In this document: positions 32,672 to 36,994 of the stretch, in pieces
Numbering within the stretch: position 1 is the stretch's first letter
Layout: every line of letters starts with the position of its first letter
Source of the DNA: Pseudonocardia kujensis
Lineage (GTDB): Bacteria; Actinomycetota; Actinomycetes; Mycobacteriales; Pseudonocardiaceae
Length of the DNA: 36,994 bases
Direction of reading: 5' to 3'
Assembly: GCF_021283305.1 (NCBI RefSeq)
Contig: NZ_JAJSOK010000073.1
Location: forward strand, 1 to 36,994
Position numbers and translations under genes: made by a program
The notes under the pieces: model-generated
Database searches by the model: none
Seen by the model: only the letters and a program-made list of their open reading frames with translations
Told to the model about the DNA's origin: nothing

Positions 32672-33365
32672 GCGACTCTCCGTCCGAGACCTGTCCGTGC
32701 GCTTCGGTGCAGCGAGCGTGCTGCGGAACGTCGACCTCGAGGTCGAGCCGGGGGACGTCATCGGTCTCGTGGGGCCCAACGGTTCGGGAAAGAGTACGAC
32801 CCTACGGGCGATCTGCGGGCTGATCGTGCCGTCGGCCGGGTCGATCGAGGTGGACGGCGTCCGGTACGCGGGCCGTCCGGACCGGATCGTCGCCGCCGGG
32901 GTGAGCTACGTGCCGGAGGGCCGCGGGATCTTCGGCGGCCTCACGGTGAGGCAGAACATCGCCGTGGGCGCGCTGGGCGCTGGGCACCGGCTGCGTGCCC
33001 CGGACGAGACCCGCATCCTCGAGCTGTTCCCTCGCCTCCAACCCCTGGCGGACACCACGGCGGGCCTGCTCAGTGGCGGCGAGCAGCAGATGCTCGCCAT
33101 CGCCCGCGGCCTCGCCGCCCGGCCGACGTTCCTGCTCACCGACGAACTGAGCCTGGGTCTTTCCCCGGCGATGACCAGGAGCATCCTCGAGCTGCTCGTC
33201 GCGCAGGCCCGCGAGCACGGACTCGGTCTGCTCCTGGTGGATCAGAACGCCGCACTGCTCGACGAGTTCTGCTCGGCCCTGCACGTGCTGCGGCGAGGCG
33301 AACTCGTGCACTCCGTCACCGCGCACGACGCCGTTCTCCGCGAGGCGTACTTCGGCTCGGCCTGA
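32664..33365 (+). CDS. Branched-chain-type ABC importer ATPase (LivF-like)
   Basis: A 233-residue ATPase with Walker A GPNGSGKS (37-44), the LivF hallmark YVPEGRGIFGGLTVRQNI, signature LLSGGEQQMLAIARGLA and Walker B LLTDELSLGL, where Leu replaces the usual Pro after Asp-Glu. It pairs with the LivG domain of the preceding fusion protein. The GTG start at 32664 overlaps that gene's end. It is the last importer gene; a hairpin follows. Confidence 0.9.
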   Translation: MPERLSVRDLSVRFGAASVLRNVDLEVEPGDVIGLVGPNGSGKSTTLRAICGLIVPSAGSIEVDGVRYAGRPDRIVAAGVSYVPEGRGIFGGLTVRQNIAVGALGAGHRLRAPDETRILELFPRLQPLADTTAGLLSGGEQQMLAIARGLAARPTFLLTDELSLGLSPAMTRSILELLVAQAREHGLGLLLVDQNAALLDEFCSALHVLRRGELVHSVTAHDAVLREAYFGSA

Positions 33366-33381
33366 ACGGACCCGCTCGGCA

Positions 33382-33399
33382 CAGGCCGGGATCGGCCTG
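33382..33399 (+). terminator. Hairpin after the LivF-like gene
   Basis: CAGGCCG-GGAT-CGGCCTG is a perfect 7-bp stem with a 4-nt loop, 16 bases after the stop. It probably ends or attenuates the importer transcript before the next gene 135 bp downstream. Confidence 0.6.
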
Positions 33400-33534
33400 C
33401 GACCACCGGAGCGCCCCGCCCGTCACGGCGCGGTCGCCGCCTGGCTCGACCCTCCTCGTGGGGTGGCGCCAGGTGGAGGGTGACGTGCACCGGGCAGGGC
33501 CCGAAGACTCAGCAGAGGCAGAGAAAGGACGACC

Positions 33535-33978
33535 ATGGCACTGTCGAGCGACATCGATCTTCCTGGCTCCACGACGGAGAACGGGAAGATCCGCCGGGAG
33601 TTCGTCGACCGGCTCTTCGATGACTTCAGCAACGGGCGGATCGACGAGTGCGTCGCTGCGTTCACCGCGGACCTCAAGATGGAGGTTCCCTGGCAGGCCC
33701 CGGGGATGACGCGCAAATGCCGCACGCCGGAGGAACTCCGCGCTCTACTGACCTGGACCTACACCAACTTCGTACCCTTCTCGATCTCCGCGTCGCAGAG
33801 CTGGGAGCTCGAGTCGGACGGGCTGGCGGTCATCTACGCCACCGACGCGATCCGCGAGCGGACCGGCCGTCCGTACAAGAACGAGTACGTCGGCCTGTTC
33901 TTCTTCGAGGATGGCTTGATCTCGCGGTGGGTCGAGTACCACAACCCGATGATCACCGTCGTCGCGCTGGGCCGTTGA
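33535..33978 (+). CDS. NTF2/SnoaL-like protein, second ligase-linked copy
   Basis: The 147-residue protein is homologous to the one at 25966: FVDRLFDDFSNGRIDECVAAF, then LKMEVPWQAPGMTRKC, YVGLFFFEDGLISRWVEYHNP. It has an AAAGGA site before the ATG. Five bases separate it from the second ligase, the same tight pairing as in the first module. The conserved pairing suggests the two proteins act on one intermediate. The reaction is unknown. Confidence 0.82.
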   Translation: MALSSDIDLPGSTTENGKIRREFVDRLFDDFSNGRIDECVAAFTADLKMEVPWQAPGMTRKCRTPEELRALLTWTYTNFVPFSISASQSWELESDGLAVIYATDAIRERTGRPYKNEYVGLFFFEDGLISRWVEYHNPMITVVALGR

Positions 33979-33983
33979 CACGC

Positions 33984-35564
33984 ATGGTCGACATCCGGGA
34001 GAGGACGGGCGGGGGCGTCCGGTCGCCCCGGGCGGGGCTCGCTCTGTGGGACGTCGTGCAGTCGCACGCGCGCTACCGCGGCGACCAGATCGCGTTGATC
34101 GACGACGAACGCTCGGCCACGTGGAGCGAGTTCGTCGCGCACGCCGGCCGGATGGCAGCAGGCCTGGCCGCACACGGTGTCCGCCGTGGCGACGTGGTCG
34201 CCATCGCGGACTCGATGGGCATCGACTACGTGGCTGTCTACTACGCCACCGCGCGCGTCGGTGCGGTGCTCGTGCCGTTGAACACCAGCCTGCATCCGAC
34301 GTCGGTGCGGTCGTTCATCGAGCGGACGGGAGCGGGGCTGGTCCTGGTCGGCCGGCAGCACGGCGATCTCGTGGAAGCGGCCCCCGGGGTGGAGGTGCTC
34401 GGCGGCGGGACGGCGGTGTGGGGGTCTGCGCTCACCGCCGAGGGCGGGACGCCGCCCGAGTCCGATGCCGAGCTCGACGACCCGCACCTCATCATCTTCA
34501 CCAGCGGGACCACCGGCGTGCCGAAGGCCGCGGTGCTGAGTCAGCGCGCGACCATGGTCGACTCGTTCGCCGGGGCGCTGGCCACAGGGGTGCGCCCCGA
34601 CGAGCGGCTCTTCGTGTACCAGGCGCCCTACCACGGCGGGACCTGGTCGATGATGCGCCAGTACATGCTGCTCGGCGGCTCCATACTCATGACGCGACGA
34701 TTCGACGCAGCTGCTGCACTCCGGCTCATCGAGCGCCATCGGTGCCATTCCTTCTTCGCCGTCCCGCTCATGCTGCAGGCCATGGTGGAGGCCGACGGCT
34801 TCGAGCAGGCCGACCTGTCCTCGTTGCGCACCGTGGTCTTCGCCAGCTACGACCCGAACGCTTCGGTGCTTCCGGTCGTGGAGCGGATCCGTGGCCGCGG
34901 GGCACCTGACATGACGATCGAGCACATCTACGGGCAGACCGAGAACAGCGCCTTCATCGCCAGCGCGCGTCCGGAGGTGTGCGAGCAGCACCTCGCGACC
35001 GTGGGCACCCCCGTACCCGGTGTCGTTCTCTCCGTCCAGGACCCGGAGGGCGTGGAGGTCCCCCGCGGGGACGTGGGCGAGATCTGCGTGCGCTCCCACT
35101 CGGTCATGGACGGGTACCTGGACGACCCGGAGGCCACAGCGGCGGCGTTCCGGGGCGGCTGGCTGCACACCGGCGATCTGGGCCGGCTCGACGAGGACGG
35201 CATGCTGCACATCGTCGGCAGGCTCAAGGAGATGATCCGGACCGGCGGGGTCAACGTGTACCCGCGCGAGGTCGCCGCCCGCCTCGGCGAGCACCCAGCC
35301 ATCCGGGACTGCGCGGTCTTCGGGGTGCCCGATCCGCGCTACGACGAACGGGTGGTCGCCGCGGTCGTGTCGGATGATCCCGGGCTCACCCCGGACGAGG
35401 TCGTGCGCTGGGTCCGCGAACGCATGGCCGGCTATCAGACGCCGCGGCAGGTGATCCTGCTGGACGCGCTGCCGAAGACCGCCGCGGGCAAGACCGCAAT
35501 GGCCGACCTGATCGACCGGGCCCGCCGGAGCGCCGGCGCGGACGGGGAGAGGAGCGCGTCATGA
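33984..35564 (+). CDS. AMP-dependent acyl-CoA synthetase/ligase (copy 2)
   Basis: A 526-residue adenylate-forming CoA ligase, closely related to the protein at 26440 along its length. It carries FTSGTTGVPKAAV (about residues 170-182), YGQTENS, GWLHTGDLG, GRLKEMIRTGGVNVYPREV and the terminal catalytic lysine in PKTAAGKTAMADL (about 496-508). It makes an acyl-CoA from a free acid, ATP and CoA. It overlaps the thiolase-like gene by four bases (ATGA) and follows the second NTF2-like gene, so activation and chain cleavage appear linked. Confidence 0.91.
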   Translation: MVDIRERTGGGVRSPRAGLALWDVVQSHARYRGDQIALIDDERSATWSEFVAHAGRMAAGLAAHGVRRGDVVAIADSMGIDYVAVYYATARVGAVLVPLNTSLHPTSVRSFIERTGAGLVLVGRQHGDLVEAAPGVEVLGGGTAVWGSALTAEGGTPPESDAELDDPHLIIFTSGTTGVPKAAVLSQRATMVDSFAGALATGVRPDERLFVYQAPYHGGTWSMMRQYMLLGGSILMTRRFDAAAALRLIERHRCHSFFAVPLMLQAMVEADGFEQADLSSLRTVVFASYDPNASVLPVVERIRGRGAPDMTIEHIYGQTENSAFIASARPEVCEQHLATVGTPVPGVVLSVQDPEGVEVPRGDVGEICVRSHSVMDGYLDDPEATAAAFRGGWLHTGDLGRLDEDGMLHIVGRLKEMIRTGGVNVYPREVAARLGEHPAIRDCAVFGVPDPRYDERVVAAVVSDDPGLTPDEVVRWVRERMAGYQTPRQVILLDALPKTAAGKTAMADLIDRARRSAGADGERSAS

Positions 35565-36703
35565 GCCATGCGATCGTGGGGATCGGGGAGACCGCGGTGG
35601 GCAGGCAACCGGGCCGCACCGCGGTGGACCTGCAGGCCGAGGCCGTGATCAACGCCTGTGCGGACGCGGGCATCTCGGTGGGTGACCTGGACGGCCTGTT
35701 CGACCTCGGGCCCTACTCCCGGCCGTTCCCGATGTTCTCGGCGAGTCTCAACGAGTACCTCGGGATCCGACTCCAGCGGCAGGGCACGATCGACGTCGGC
35801 GGTATCCTCTCCCCGATCCACATGATCAACAATGCCGTCGCGGCGATCGAACGGGGTGAGTGCTCGCTGGTCGCCTGCACGTTCGGCGAGGCGGCGGCGA
35901 CCGGGCGGACCAAGCAAGGCCGAGGTTGGACCATGGCGGCCGACGACCTGGAGTTCGAGGCCCCGTTCGGGCTGGTCGGCTCCGTGGTTCCGTACGCGCT
36001 GGTGATGGCGCGTCACATGGCCGAGCACGGCACTTCGCCCGAAGGGTTCGGTGCGGTGGCCATGGCCGCTCGTCGGCACGCCGCGTTGACCGAGAACGCT
36101 GTGATGCGCGGGCCGATGACGATGGACGACTACCTGTCGTCGCGGCCGATCGCGTCGCCGATCAAGTTGCTGGACTCGTCGGTGATCGTCGACGGCGGGG
36201 GCGCGGTCATCGTGGCGTCGGCCGACGTCGCCCGCGAGCTCGGCGCGGTGCCGGTCAGAGTCCGTTCGTCGGCGATGAACTCGTCGCACCGCAACATCGG
36301 TCAGTTTCCGGGCATCGCCGAGCTGCAGATAGAGGAGGTCGGCGCGCGGGCCCTCGCCCAGGCGGGCCTTCGTCTGTCCGACATCGATCTGCTCCAGGTC
36401 CACGATGCCTTCACGATCTCGGTGATCGTCTTCCTGGAAGAACTGGGCTTCTGTAAGCGCGGGACGGGTGGGGACTACGCCCTCGAGGGCAACCTGGAGA
36501 TCGGCGCCCGCTGTCCCGTGAACACCAATGGTGGTCACCTATCCCAGGGGCACGTGGCCGGCATGCTCCACGTGACCGAGGCCGTGCGCCAGCTCCGAGG
36601 TCAGGCGGGGGCCCGGCAGCTGCCCGATCCGCGGTTCGTCATGGTCGCCGGGGCAGGCGGCTACTTCGGCATGAACGGCGTCATGGTCCTGGGACGGGAG
36701 TGA
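35561..36703 (+). CDS. Thiolase-like protein (SCP2/lipid-transfer type), probable aldolase or thiolase
   Basis: This 380-residue protein has the thiolase fold of the SCP2-type group. The HDAF motif carries His281, and CPVNTNGGHLSQGHVAG is the C-terminal oxyanion region. The usual nucleophilic cysteine is absent: the corresponding loop reads DVGGILSPIH (about residues 78-87). Members of this group that are paired with a DUF35 protein include Ltp2-like retro-aldolases of steroid side-chain degradation, so C-C cleavage by a retro-aldol mechanism is at least as likely as thiolysis. The ATG overlaps the ligase stop. The DUF35 gene starts nine bases beyond its end, consistent with a two-protein complex. 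Confidence 0.86.
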   Translation: MSHAIVGIGETAVGRQPGRTAVDLQAEAVINACADAGISVGDLDGLFDLGPYSRPFPMFSASLNEYLGIRLQRQGTIDVGGILSPIHMINNAVAAIERGECSLVACTFGEAAATGRTKQGRGWTMAADDLEFEAPFGLVGSVVPYALVMARHMAEHGTSPEGFGAVAMAARRHAALTENAVMRGPMTMDDYLSSRPIASPIKLLDSSVIVDGGGAVIVASADVARELGAVPVRVRSSAMNSSHRNIGQFPGIAELQIEEVGARALAQAGLRLSDIDLLQVHDAFTISVIVFLEELGFCKRGTGGDYALEGNLEIGARCPVNTNGGHLSQGHVAGMLHVTEAVRQLRGQAGARQLPDPRFVMVAGAGGYFGMNGVMVLGRE

Positions 36704-36711
36704 GGCGAGCG

Positions 36712-36994
36712 ATGTCCGTACACGATCACGTTCCAGTGGCACCCACCGACTGCGCGATGTCGGCGGTGTCGGAGCCGTTCTGGCAGAGCCTCGCCGAGGG
36801 GCGCCTGAGCCTCCCGTTCTGCGCTGCCTGCCGAGAACCGTTCTTCTTCCCGCGGCGGTGGTGCCCGAGCTGCTGGTCGTCGGAGCTGTCCTGGATCGAC
36901 GCAAGCGGGGGCGGCACCCTCTACGCCCGCTGCCTCGTGGAGATGCCCTTCGACGGGCGACCCGGCGAGGAGATCCCGTACGCGGTCGCCCTCG
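36712..36994 (+). CDS. DUF35/OB-fold zinc-ribbon protein, partner of the thiolase-like enzyme (truncated by window end)
   Basis: The first 94 residues are present. The zinc ribbon has Cys37-x2-Cys40 and Cys51-x2-Cys54 (CAAC, CPSC), preceded by FWQSLAEGRLSLPFC, the classic DUF35 helix. The OB-fold domain (YARCLVEMPFDGR) has begun when the window ends. DUF35 proteins bind acyl-CoA and associate with thiolase-like or hydratase partners. The position nine bases after the thiolase-like gene supports that partnership. Confidence 0.88.
   Translation, partial: MSVHDHVPVAPTDCAMSAVSEPFWQSLAEGRLSLPFCAACREPFFFPRRWCPSCWSSELSWIDASGGGTLYARCLVEMPFDGRPGEEIPYAVAL

Noticed and set aside
1..36994. Insertion sequences, CRISPR arrays, tRNA genes or prophage genes
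   Set aside because: No transposase or integrase domain, no regularly spaced repeats, and no cloverleaf with the expected arm sequences was seen on either strand.

Overview
The window is a high-GC actinobacterial chromosome segment. GC-rich third codon positions, frequent GTG starts, an F420-type luciferase-like oxidoreductase, a mycofactocin-coupled SDR and PucR/TetR/Lrp regulators point to a Pseudonocardia- or Mycobacteriales-like host; the genus is inferred, not shown. No rRNA, tRNA, CRISPR array or insertion sequence was seen.

Region 1 (1-13374) is a duplicated redox locus. It opens with the tail of a homodimeric-type 2-oxo-acid dehydrogenase E1 (AceE/transketolase-like), followed 29 bp later by a PaoABC-type molybdenum hydroxylase (FAD, 2Fe-2S and Mo subunits, 286-4369). 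A second hydroxylase with only the 2Fe-2S and Mo subunits lies at 7879-10661. After each hydroxylase, on the opposite strand, comes a short dihydrolipoamide acyltransferase (E2) with no visible peripheral-subunit-binding domain. The first E2 leads a minus-strand operon with both 3-oxoacid CoA-transferase subunits and a flavin reductase; all three of these carry indels and look like decaying genes. The second E2 ends a minus-strand operon with an HSL-type esterase and a LuxR-type regulator whose receiver domain lacks key phosphorylation residues. The 1.5 kb at 10662-12183 holds only gene remnants.

Region 2 (15254-24849) is a plus-strand catabolic cluster: a PucR-type regulator, then a Baeyer-Villiger monooxygenase, an NTF2/SnoaL-like protein, a mycofactocin-type SDR, an F420-type LLM oxidoreductase, a second SDR lacking the YxxxK pair, and a sugar-type ABC importer (ATPase, permease, lipoprotein). 

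Region 3 (24955-36994) has a TetR regulator, an NTF2-like/acyl-CoA ligase pair, an Lrp/AsnC regulator, a branched-chain-type ABC importer whose LivM and LivG parts are fused, a second NTF2-like/acyl-CoA ligase pair, a thiolase-like protein without the usual cysteine nucleophile, and the start of a DUF35 zinc-ribbon protein. Together regions 2 and 3 read as uptake, oxygenation (ketone to ester or lactone), alcohol/carbonyl redox steps, CoA activation and C-C cleavage of a cyclic or terpenoid/steroid-like substrate. The substrate itself cannot be read from sequence.
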